Assembly (NCBI GenBank): GCA_964520975.1
Contig: CAZFPA010000004.1
Location: 28,835 to 92,834, forward strand
DNA length: 64,000 bases
Direction: 5' to 3'
DNA from: CAZFPA01 sp964520975
GTDB taxonomy: Bacteria; Bacillota; Negativicutes; Selenomonadales; Selenomonadaceae
Position 1 is the stretch's first letter; each line of letters opens with the position of its first letter. Below are positions 7,768 to 14,876 of the stretch, one piece after another. The notes under the pieces are model-generated. The model saw only the letters and a list, made by a program, of their open reading frames with translations. It did not search any database and had not been told where the DNA came from. The translations under genes were made by a program, and so were the position numbers.

Positions 7768-9654
7768 TTATTTTTCCGCCAGAGCCGGCGTCAGGCCGAT
7801 AGCGGCCTGCGGTACCTGCATAGCCCGCATCGCATTGAAGATGGCCAGCACACAGACGCCGACATCCGCGAACACGGCGGCCCAAAGCGATGCAATGCCC
7901 GCGGCGCCAAGGGCGAGCACCACCAGCTTCACCCCGATGGCAAAAACGATATTCTGCCGGGCAATGCCCACAGTCTTGCGGGCAATCCGAATGGCCGATG
8001 CGAGCTTGGAGGGCTCATCTGTCATGAGCACGACATCCGCCGCCTCAATCGCGGCATCGGAGCCCAGGCCGCCCATGGCGATTCCCACATCAGCCCGGGC
8101 CAGGACCGGCGCGTCATTGATGCCATCGCCAACAAAGGCAAGCGTGCGGCCCGGTGCAGTCTGCGGCAGCAGGGCCTCAACGCGTTCGACCTTGTCCGCC
8201 GGCAGCAAGCCCGCCCATACCTCATCGATTCCCAGGGCTGCAGCCGCCTTTTCCCCGGCGGCTGTACTGTCCCCGGTGAGCATCACCGTCTTTTTCACAC
8301 CATAGCGGTGCAGTGCCGTGATCGTTGCCGCCGCATCCGGCTTCAGCTCATCCTCAATGCGCAGGAAGCCCGCATAGCGTCCCTCCACCGCCGCATAGAC
8401 AAGTGTGCCGCCGGCAGCGGCAGGCGAAAATTCGATACCGCGCGCCGTCATGAGCTTTTCATTGCCAAGCAGCACCATCTTGCCGTCAAATACCGCCTGC
8501 AGGCCCTGGCCCGCCAGCTCCTGGATCTCCTGCACCCGGCCCAGCGCGAGTTCCTGCCCGTAAGCCTTCCGGATGGAGGCAGCAATTGGATGCACCGAAT
8601 AGCCCTCGACATGGGCCGCCAGTGCCAGCAGCTCCGCTTCCCGCCCGTCATCGGCCACGAGCTCCGTGACCTTGAAGCGTCCCCGCGTGAGCGTGCCCGT
8701 CTTATCAAAGACGACGATCTCAGCTCTGGCCAGGGCTTCCAGGTAACTGCTGCCCTTGACGAGCACACCGCTGCGCGAGGCCCCGCCAATGCCGCCAAAA
8801 AAGCTCAGCGGCACCGATATGACCAGCGCGCACGGGCAGGAAATCACCAGGAAAGTCAAGGCCCGGTACACCCAGACCGAAAAGGGCTGTCCGAAAACGA
8901 GGGGCGGCAGGACAGCCAGGACCAGCGCAGCCACAACCACAATCGGTGTATACCAGCGTGCGAAGCGGGTAATGAAATTCTCCATGCGTGCCTTACGGCT
9001 GCCCGCATTCTCGACGAGCTCCAGGATGCGGGATACGGTAGAATCTGCAAAAAGACGACTGACCTCAATGGTCAGCGGTGCCGTCTGATTCACGCAGCCG
9101 CTCATGACCTCTGCACCTGGCAGAACCTCCTGCGGCATGGATTCCCCTGTAAGTGCCGACGTATCGAGCAGGGAGGTTCCCGTCCGTACGCAGCCATCCA
9201 TGGGGATGCGCTCCCCAGGCTTCACGACGATATGCTCACCGATGGCAACCTCCTCCGGAGCTACCGTCACCAGCTGCCCGGCGCGCTCGACATGCGCAAC
9301 CTGCGGCCGGATGTCCATGAGCGCTGCAATGGAATGACGCGAGCGCCCCACGGCATAAGATTGGAACCATTCACCCAGCTGATAAAAAAGCATAACCGCG
9401 ACGCCCTCAGAAAATTCACCGAGCGCAATGGCGCCCACGGTGGCAATCGCCATGAGGAAATTCTCATCGAAGATCTCGCCATGGCGGATGTTCACCAAAG
9501 CCCGCCAAAGGATATCCCAGCCGATAAACGCATAGCAGCCCAGCAGCAGCACCGCAGACAGCCGTCCATCAGACAGCAGTCCGGCGCCGAACAACAGCGC
9601 GGCCACTAAAATACGCTGCAGGAATTTTCTTTGTCTTTTTGTCACAGGAATCAT
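7768..9654 (-). CDS. Heavy-metal P1B-type ATPase, Zn/Cd class
   Basis: ATP-driven metal export across the cytoplasmic membrane. About 628 residues with no N-terminal HMA domain; that domain is a separate gene upstream. Visible motifs in order: actuator SALTGESMPQ, membrane SCPCALVISVPLSFFGG (CPC metal site), DKTGTLTRGRF (phosphorylated Asp), SVHPIA, MLTGDS and VGDGINDAPVLARADVGIAMG. The last membrane segment contains VFADVGVCVLAIFNAMR, whose Asp is typical of the P1B-2 (Zn2+/Cd2+/Pb2+) group rather than the Cu+ group. The start is ambiguous: ATG at 9654 has AAGGAG only three bases away, and an in-frame GTG lies at 9669. Operon with the HMA gene. Confidence 0.92.
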   Translation of the reverse strand: MIPVTKRQRKFLQRILVAALLFGAGLLSDGRLSAVLLLGCYAFIGWDILWRALVNIRHGEIFDENFLMAIATVGAIALGEFSEGVAVMLFYQLGEWFQSYAVGRSRHSIAALMDIRPQVAHVERAGQLVTVAPEEVAIGEHIVVKPGERIPMDGCVRTGTSLLDTSALTGESMPQEVLPGAEVMSGCVNQTAPLTIEVSRLFADSTVSRILELVENAGSRKARMENFITRFARWYTPIVVVAALVLAVLPPLVFGQPFSVWVYRALTFLVISCPCALVISVPLSFFGGIGGASRSGVLVKGSSYLEALARAEIVVFDKTGTLTRGRFKVTELVADDGREAELLALAAHVEGYSVHPIAASIRKAYGQELALGRVQEIQELAGQGLQAVFDGKMVLLGNEKLMTARGIEFSPAAAGGTLVYAAVEGRYAGFLRIEDELKPDAAATITALHRYGVKKTVMLTGDSTAAGEKAAAALGIDEVWAGLLPADKVERVEALLPQTAPGRTLAFVGDGINDAPVLARADVGIAMGGLGSDAAIEAADVVLMTDEPSKLASAIRIARKTVGIARQNIVFAIGVKLVVLALGAAGIASLWAAVFADVGVCVLAIFNAMRAMQVPQAAIGLTPALAEK

Positions 9655-9677
9655 CCTCTCCTTCGGCACCGACCGGA

Positions 9678-9896
9678 TCAGCTTTTAATCGTCACATCCG
9701 GCTCCAGGCGATGAATGATCTTCTCTGCCTGCACCAGGATATCCCCCAGTTTCTCCGCCGGGGCCTCCAGCACCATCTTCTGGGAGAGGAAATTCACGGA
9801 CACCTGCTCCACCCCCGCGATTTCCCGAATACCTGCTTCCATTTTCGCCGCACAGTTCGCGCAGTCCAAATCCAGCAAACGCACTGTTTTCTTCAT
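9678..9896 (-). CDS. HMA-domain metallochaperone-like protein
   Basis: 72 residues forming a single heavy-metal-associated domain. The metal loop is LDLDCANCAAKMEAGI, i.e. CANC, as in N-terminal domains of Zn/Cd ATPases. Start ATG at 9896 has AAGGAGG eight bases upstream; the frame is open further upstream but without a ribosome site. It ends about 23 bases before the P-type ATPase, which lacks its own HMA domain, so this appears to be the detached N-terminal metal-binding domain, supplying metal to or regulating that pump. A copy of the dispersed palindrome lies directly upstream of its ribosome site. Confidence 0.88.
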   Translation of the reverse strand: MKKTVRLLDLDCANCAAKMEAGIREIAGVEQVSVNFLSQKMVLEAPAEKLGDILVQAEKIIHRLEPDVTIKS

Positions 9897-9910
9897 GATT
9901 GCATCCTCCT

Positions 9911-9985
9911 TATAACGCCGTTGTTCAAGCTTTCGCAACGCGAAATCCTTTCCAGCAGCTTTTCAACGAGGCGGGAGCTATCCAT
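9911..9985. repeat. Dispersed ~50-bp palindrome, copy A (with tail)
   Basis: Begins TATAACGCCGTTGTTCA, then inner hairpin CTTTCGC/GCGAAAT around AAC. After it comes a tail TTCAACGAGGCGGGAGC similar to that of copy D. It sits in the 5' leader of the HMA-ATPase operon, immediately before the ribosome site. Confidence 0.8.
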
Positions 9986-10053
9986 CCACTGCCTCCGGTT
10001 CCGGTTGCGCCAGCCACCTGCAGCGGCAGGCGCCATGTTCTCCCGGTAAATGT

Positions 10054-10069
10054 ATGAACAACTATTCAT
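10054..10069. promoter_or_regulatory. ArsR/SmtB/CadC-type metalloregulator operator
   Basis: TGAACA, two bases, TATTCA matches the core of the known SmtB/CadC/ZiaR operator consensus. On the minus strand it lies about 10-25 bases downstream of the expected start point of the metal ATPase operon, where a bound repressor would block transcription. No ArsR gene is in this window. Confidence 0.65.
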
Positions 10070-10083
10070 TTGTTTACACTTTG

Positions 10084-10112
10084 ATTATAAGAGCTTTTAC
10101 TTTTCCTGTCAA
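10084..10112 (-). promoter_or_regulatory. Consensus promoter of the HMA-ATPase operon
   Basis: Minus strand TTGACA (10107-10112), 17-base spacer, TATAAT (10084-10089): both hexamers and the spacer are ideal. The leader to the HMA start is about 180 nt and contains the metalloregulator operator and repeat copy A. The 315 bases from 9897 to 10211 hold no gene beyond these signals. A 7-bp inverted repeat CGCGAGA/TCTCGCG lies nearer the divergent AraC gene (10120-10160) and may be an operator. Confidence 0.85.
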
Positions 10113-10211
10113 TAAAGAAAACGCGAGAAGCAGATTTTATTCAAAAACCACGTCTCGCGCTTTATTTATTGCAAAAAATGCTTTATAATGACCTGGAAGG
10201 AGTTGATCCCT

Positions 10212-11084
10212 ATGCCAGACTACGAAAAGAAAGGCTATCTGCGACAGGAATTCCGGGTATTCCGCCTGAAGGACAAAGCGATGAAGCCCGTGCCTTTCCA
10301 CTACCATGACTTCCATAAAATCATTCTGTTTCTAAGCGGCAAGGCCGATTACATCATCGAGGGCAAGACATATCCGCTCACCCCGCGGGACATCCTGTTT
10401 GTGAGCGCCGGCGAAATCCACCGGCCTGTCCCCGCTCCCGGCATTCCCTACGAACGCATTGTCATCTACACCGCACCGGGCTTTCTGCACCAGTACACAC
10501 GCCATGAAGAGGATCTTGGCGCCTGCTTTGCCGAGGCCCGTGCCCATTCCAGCGTCATGCACCTGCCGCCGGGAAAGAGCCACGATCTGCTCTTCCACAT
10601 GGAAAAACTCGAGGCGACAGCGAGCCAGCAGGGCTTTGCCAATGAGCTCTATACGGAGATGCTGTTCGTGGAATTCATGATTTTGCTGAACCGGGCCCTG
10701 CTCGACCACGAAATCGATGAACTGCACCCGGCCGTCTACGACAAGAAGATCCTGCCGCTGCTCACCTACATCAACGAAAACCTGCTGGAGGATCTCTCCA
10801 TCGACAGCCTGGCAGCCCAGTTCTTCCTGAGCAAATATCACATGATGCGGAAATTCAAGGCCGAAACCGGCTGCAGCATCCACCAGTACATCACGAACAA
10901 GCGCCTGCTGCGTGCCCGCAGTATGCTCAAAAGCGATCTGCCGCTCACGAAGATCTGCTTCGATTGCGGCTTTCGCGATTACTCCACCTTTTCCCGCTCC
11001 TTCCGGGAGCTTTTCCATCAGACCCCCAAGGACTATCGCCGCAATACCAGTGCGCCGCTGCCCCTTCCGATCCATCCGGAATAA
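10212..11084 (+). CDS. AraC-family transcriptional regulator
   Basis: 290 residues. N-terminal cupin-like sensor domain (FHYHDFHKIILFLSGKADYIIEG, then LTPRDILFVSAGEIHRP). The C-terminal double helix-turn-helix runs from about residue 185: LSIDSLAAQFFLSKYHMMRKFKAETG and LTKICFDCGFRDYSTFSRSFRELFHQTPKDYRR, the AraC signature. The ATG at 10212 has AAGGAG nine bases upstream; the upstream in-frame ATG at 10188 overlaps a TATAAT and is unlikely. One of only two plus-strand genes, divergent from the metal-efflux operon. The effector is unknown; a sugar or small-molecule ligand is typical of this architecture. Confidence 0.9.
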   Translation: MPDYEKKGYLRQEFRVFRLKDKAMKPVPFHYHDFHKIILFLSGKADYIIEGKTYPLTPRDILFVSAGEIHRPVPAPGIPYERIVIYTAPGFLHQYTRHEEDLGACFAEARAHSSVMHLPPGKSHDLLFHMEKLEATASQQGFANELYTEMLFVEFMILLNRALLDHEIDELHPAVYDKKILPLLTYINENLLEDLSIDSLAAQFFLSKYHMMRKFKAETGCSIHQYITNKRLLRARSMLKSDLPLTKICFDCGFRDYSTFSRSFRELFHQTPKDYRRNTSAPLPLPIHPE

Positions 11085-11087
11085 GCC

Positions 11088-11471
11088 TTACTGGTGGCAG
11101 GTGCCGCCGCAGCCATGCTGTCCCTGCTCGCCATGCCCATGATGGTCGCAGGCCACCGCTGGATTGTACTGCAGCGTTCCCTGCAGCAGTGCGTCCACAG
11201 CCGCATCACAGCTGCCACTCACCCCGCCGTAGAGCTGGATGCCCGCGTCAGCCAGAGCGTTCTGTGCACCAGCGCCGATACCGCCACAGATCAGTGCATC
11301 GATCTGCTGCCCCTGCAGCAGGCCGGCCAGTGCACCATGTCCCTGGCCGTTGGTTCCGACGACCTCACTATGGAGCACCTTATGGTCCGCGCATTCATAT
11401 ACCTTGAACGCCTCCGATTTGCCAAAATGCTGAAAGATCGTACCGTTCTGATAGGTTACTGCAATTTTCAT
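11088..11471 (-). CDS. NifX/NifB-C-like (dinitrogenase cofactor-type) protein with His/Cys tail
   Basis: 127 residues. MKIAVTYQNGTIFQHFGKSEAFKVYE and the GHGALAGLLQGQQIDALICGGIGAGAQNALADAGIQLYGG core match the family PF02579 (NifX/NafY/MTH1175 fold). After the domain comes a tail rich in metal ligands, DHHGHGEQGQHGCGGTCHQ (six His, two Cys), suggesting metal or Fe-S cofactor handling. No nif genes are near, so the role is probably Fe-S or metal trafficking rather than nitrogen fixation. It converges with AraC, ending three bases after the AraC stop. Upstream lie a repeat copy and two palindromes that look like operators. Confidence 0.8.
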   Translation of the reverse strand: MKIAVTYQNGTIFQHFGKSEAFKVYECADHKVLHSEVVGTNGQGHGALAGLLQGQQIDALICGGIGAGAQNALADAGIQLYGGVSGSCDAAVDALLQGTLQYNPAVACDHHGHGEQGQHGCGGTCHQ

Positions 11472-11517
11472 AAAATCAATCTCCTTCTTCTGCTCAGATA
11501 TGCCGCTAAGGGCTTCC

Positions 11518-11566
11518 TAACGCCATGGTTCCGGATTTCGCCGCACGAAATCCTGCCAATCAGCGT
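11518..11566. repeat. Dispersed ~50-bp palindrome, copy B
   Basis: TAACGCCATGGTTCC, inner hairpin GGATTTCG/CGAAATCC with five-base loop, then TGCCAATCAGCGTTTTTCAC. Lies in the leader region of the NifX-like gene. Its ends AACGCC and GGCGTT-like pair as in the other copies. Confidence 0.85.
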
Positions 11567-11610
11567 TTTTCACAAGGAACCAGACGAGTTCGAAACCATC
11601 TTGTCCCAAG

Positions 11611-11636
11611 TAATAATTGACATATGTCAATTATTA
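11611..11636. promoter_or_regulatory. 26-bp perfect palindrome, probable operator
   Basis: Half-site TAATAATTGACAT followed by its exact complement. The core TTGACATATGTCAA recurs 34 bases away in the second palindrome. Upstream of the NifX-like gene (start 11471). The regulator is unknown. Confidence 0.65.
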
Positions 11637-11640
11637 TTGT

Positions 11641-11674
11641 GCCATAGTTATTGTCATATGTCAACAACTATGGC
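11641..11674. promoter_or_regulatory. 34-bp near-perfect palindrome, probable second operator
   Basis: Outer arms GCCATAGTT/AACTATGGC flank TTGTCATATGTCAA, the same core as the neighbouring palindrome. About 15 of 17 positions pair. A run of T follows on the plus strand, so a terminator on that strand cannot be excluded, but no gene reads into it. The rest of 11472-11778 holds only repeat copy B and the htpG terminator. Confidence 0.55.
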
Positions 11675-11703
11675 ATTTTTTCTGAAAAAATACCGACCAC
11701 GAC

Positions 11704-11741
11704 AAAAAACCGCAGCGGCATCCATGCCACTGCGGTTTTAT
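11704..11741 (-). terminator. Intrinsic terminator after htpG
   Basis: Minus strand AACCGCAGTGGCAT, short loop, ATGCCGCTGCGGTT, then TTTTTG. About 38 bases after the htpG stop. Confidence 0.88.
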
Positions 11742-11778
11742 CTGACTTTATGGGTTCACTGCAATATCTGCTTCCAGA

Positions 11779-13734
11779 TTATTTTGCCATGAGCTGTGCG
11801 ACCTTATTTGCAAAAGCAATCGGATCCTCCGGCAGGATGCCCTCGATGAGCAGGGCCTGCGTGTAGAGGAGATCACAATAATCCTTGAAATCCGCCCCTT
11901 CCTTGCCGGCCTCATGCAGTTTCTGCAGACGGCCGAAGAGATCATGATGCGGATTGATCTCCAGGATGCGCTTTGCCTTGAACATCGGATTGGCAGCCTC
12001 CGCAAAGGCCTGCTCCATCGCCAGGCTCGGTCCCTGCTCATCCGCCACGAGGCAGACAGCACTGGACTTCAGGCGCGTGCTGACCTTGACATCAGCGACC
12101 TTATCGCCCAGGGCCTCCTTGATGTCCTTCATGAGATCGTCATTCTTCTTGGCGATATCTTCCGTCTCTTTTTTTGCTTCCTGGGATTCCGCGTCATCGA
12201 GCTCAAGGTCGCCCCGGCTGATGGAATGGAACTTCTTGTCCGCGTATTCCCGGATTGTCTCGATGGCGAATTCATCGACCGTATCGAGCAGATAGAGCAC
12301 CTCGATGCCCTTTTCCCGCAGAAGTTCCATCTGCGGCAGATGCTCGATCATTTCTTTATCCTTGCCCGTCGCATAATAGATCTTCTTCTGGCTCTCCGGC
12401 ATGCGGTCCACATATTCCTTCAAGGAGGTGAGCTTGCCATCCTTGGAAGAGTCAAAGAGCAACAGGTCCTTGAGCTTGGAAACCGTATCCTCCCCGGAAT
12501 ACATGCTGTTATAGATGCCGATTTTCAGCGACTTGCCGAATTCAGCCCAGAACTTCTCATACTTCTCACGATTGTTCTTCATCGTGCGTTCCAGTGTCTT
12601 CAGGATATTCTTTTCGAGATTGCGGCCGATGACCTTGAGTTCACGGCTCTGCTGCAGCAGTTCACGCGAAATGTTGAGCGAAAGGTCCGGTGAATCAACG
12701 AGGCCCTTTACGAAGCGCAGGTAATCCGGCAGCAGGTCCTTGCATTTGTCCATGATGAAGACGTGGCGGGAATAGAGCTGCAGGCCCGGCTCATAGTCCG
12801 TATGGTAAAGATTGAACGGGGCATGGGCTGGAATGAAGAGCAGCGAATTGTACTCCACTGTTCCCTCGGCCTTCGTATGGAATACCTCCATCGGATCTTC
12901 CCACTCATGGAACTGATTCTTGAAGAATTCATTGTATTCCTCAGGCTTGATGTCCGACTTGTTTCTCGTCCAGATTGGCTGCATGGAGTTGAGCGTACGC
13001 AGCTCGATGCGCTTGATCTTCTCCGCGCCCTCGATGGGTTTGCCGTCCTTGTCCTTCGGCATCTCCTCGATCTCAAAATTCATCTTGATCGGATAGCGCA
13101 CATAATCCGAGTATTTCTTCACGAGGCTTTCCAGCTTGTAGGTCTCCGTGAAATTCTCCTCGGCCTTGTCCCCATAGAAATCCGGTGCAAGCGTGATGGT
13201 GATCGTCGTGCCGCGCTTTTCCTTGTCACAGGCCTCAAGGCTGTAGGAACCGTCGCCGGTGGACTCCCAGCGTACAGCCTCTTTCTCTCCGGCCTTGCGG
13301 GTCACAACAGTGACCTTCTCCGCCACCATGAAGGCAGAATAGAAGCCGACACCGAACTGGCCGATCATTTCCTTATCCGTAATCGCTGCATTGGTCTCCT
13401 TGGCCTTCTGCAGCTGCTCCAGGAATGCCTTGGTACCTGATTTGGCAATCGTCCCGAGGTTATCGATGACTTCCTCGCGGCTCATGCCGATACCATTATC
13501 CGAAATGGTCAGTGTATGGCTTGCCGGATCCGGAACGAGGAAGATCTCATAGTCTTCATCGCCCTCCAAAAGCTCGCGATTCGTAAGGGACTCAAAGTGC
13601 ATCTTGTCGATTGCATCCGAAGCGTTGGAAATGAGCTCCCGCAAAAATATTTCATGGTTCGTATAAATGGAATGGATCATCAGATCCAACAGTTGTTTGG
13701 TTTCCGCTTGGAATTCATGCATTTCTTTTGCCAT
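11779..13734 (-). CDS. htpG: Molecular chaperone HtpG (Hsp90)
   Basis: ATP-dependent cytosolic chaperone. 651 residues, within the bacterial Hsp90 range. The N-terminal GHKL ATPase domain shows HEIFLRELISNASDAIDKMHF, DNGIGMSREEVIDNLGTIAKSGT and IGQFGVGFYSAFMVA. The middle domain contains FKNQFHEWEDPMEVFHTKAEG and LFIPAHAPFNLY, and the SRELLQQSRELKVI stretch is also conserved; a C-terminal dimerisation domain follows. Directly upstream is a perfect CIRCE element, so HrcA control is expected. Monocistronic by its terminator. Confidence 0.98.
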   Translation of the reverse strand: MAKEMHEFQAETKQLLDLMIHSIYTNHEIFLRELISNASDAIDKMHFESLTNRELLEGDEDYEIFLVPDPASHTLTISDNGIGMSREEVIDNLGTIAKSGTKAFLEQLQKAKETNAAITDKEMIGQFGVGFYSAFMVAEKVTVVTRKAGEKEAVRWESTGDGSYSLEACDKEKRGTTITITLAPDFYGDKAEENFTETYKLESLVKKYSDYVRYPIKMNFEIEEMPKDKDGKPIEGAEKIKRIELRTLNSMQPIWTRNKSDIKPEEYNEFFKNQFHEWEDPMEVFHTKAEGTVEYNSLLFIPAHAPFNLYHTDYEPGLQLYSRHVFIMDKCKDLLPDYLRFVKGLVDSPDLSLNISRELLQQSRELKVIGRNLEKNILKTLERTMKNNREKYEKFWAEFGKSLKIGIYNSMYSGEDTVSKLKDLLLFDSSKDGKLTSLKEYVDRMPESQKKIYYATGKDKEMIEHLPQMELLREKGIEVLYLLDTVDEFAIETIREYADKKFHSISRGDLELDDAESQEAKKETEDIAKKNDDLMKDIKEALGDKVADVKVSTRLKSSAVCLVADEQGPSLAMEQAFAEAANPMFKAKRILEINPHHDLFGRLQKLHEAGKEGADFKDYCDLLYTQALLIEGILPEDPIAFANKVAQLMAK

Positions 13735-13770
13735 TGAAAACAGACTCCTTTTTCTTCTTTTTTTCTTTTG

Positions 13771-13797
13771 TTAGCACTCCAACGAATTGAGTGCTAA
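13771..13797 (-). promoter_or_regulatory. CIRCE operator (HrcA site) of htpG
   Basis: TTAGCACTC, nine bases, GAGTGCTAA: a perfect match to the CIRCE consensus. It lies 37 bases upstream of the htpG start. A candidate promoter on the minus strand just upstream is TTGCTT, 17 bases, TATTAT, putting CIRCE at the start of the transcript. Confidence 0.95.
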
Positions 13798-13844
13798 ATC
13801 CAAGTAATATAATACATCAAAAAGTCAAAAAAAGCAATACAAAG

Positions 13845-13883
13845 AAAAATCCAATGGAAAGATACGCTCTCCATTGGATTTTA
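13845..13883 (-). terminator. Intrinsic terminator after the secreted Ala-rich gene
   Basis: Minus strand AAAATCCAATGGA, 12-base loop, TCCATTGGATTTTT. About 60 bases after the stop at 13944. Confidence 0.8.
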
Positions 13884-13943
13884 AACTACCTGCCTGGTTT
13901 TGACATCCTTGCGCAGGCCTGCATAGAAAGGCAGTCCCGGGCC

Positions 13944-14773
13944 TTATTTCTTGTGATTGGCCTTGGCATCCTTACTGCTGCTGGCATTGGTCGGCCACTG
14001 CTGGAAAGTCAGCAGGCCGGCGCGGTAATCCGCTACCCCCTCACGGGTAAGCTCCGGATTATCGAGCAGAGCTACCGCAAATCTTCCGCCATAGGCGCCC
14101 TGGAAAAAGGTCTCGACCATCTGGCTGTCCGCCTTGGCCGTCGTATCCGGTTTGCCATCACCGTTGGAATCGACCTCGATCTCCTTGGCCGTCACGGTGT
14201 AAAGCCCCTTTGTACCGTTCATTTCCGCAATGCGTACGAACTCATAATTGCCATGATCGGTGAATTTCTTGATGAGTTCCTTCTGCTGGTCCTCGGTGAG
14301 CTTGGTAAGATCCGGGATATCCTTGTCACTGTACGCATCCGCAAGAACCATCCAGGCCCGCTTGATGTTGTAGCCATCGTTGTCGAAAATCAGTACTTCG
14401 CCCTTCTGGCCCTCGTAGAGCGCACTGGCAGGAATCACGCCTACCGGCTTTTTCGGGCAGGTGATGGAATAGCCATACTGCTCGCTCGTATACCGATATT
14501 CGGTGGATTTCACATGGGTAGCATCGCTGTCAGCGGCCGCCGNNNNNNNNNNNNNNNNNNNNNNNNNNNNNNNNNNNNNNNNNNNNNNNNNNNNNNNNNN
14601 NNNNNNNNNNNNNNNNNNNNNNNNNNNNNNNNNNNNNNNNNNGCCGCCGGTGCTGCTGCCGGTGCTGCTGCCGTTGCCTCAGCTGCATAGGATGTCGAGG
14701 GCATCCCGGCATTCGCTGCAAAAACTGCTGCACAGACAAACGCTGATGCCGCAAAATATTTTTTTACCTTCAT
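13944..14773 (-). CDS. Secreted protein of unknown function, interrupted by an assembly gap
   Basis: Starts MKVKKYFAASAFVCAAVFAANA with a signal peptide likely cleaved after SYA, then an Ala/Pro stretch AEATAAAPAAAPA that runs into 100 undetermined bases. After the gap the frame ADSDATHVKSTEYRYTSEQ gives a mature domain of about 190 residues (CPKKPVGVIPASALYEGQKGEV, then VDSNGDGKPDTT) ending KDAKANHKK. The frames on either side of the gap differ, as expected if the 100 N are a placeholder of arbitrary length in a GCT/GCC-rich repeat, so I treat it as one gene rather than a frameshift. No family recognised; extracytoplasmic location is inferred. Confidence 0.65.
14543..14642. other. Assembly gap of 100 N
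   Basis: Exactly 100 undetermined bases, flanked on both sides by GC-rich alanine codon repeats. Likely a scaffold join caused by a low-complexity repeat, true length unknown. Confidence 0.98.
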
Positions 14774-14876
14774 TGAAGTATCCCCCTCTATATAGCATTC
14801 GCCACATCTTTTATTTTATACGATATCTTTCTGAAAATCCAGTGTAAGAAATTTCCTTTGACTGCCCCGAAGGCCA

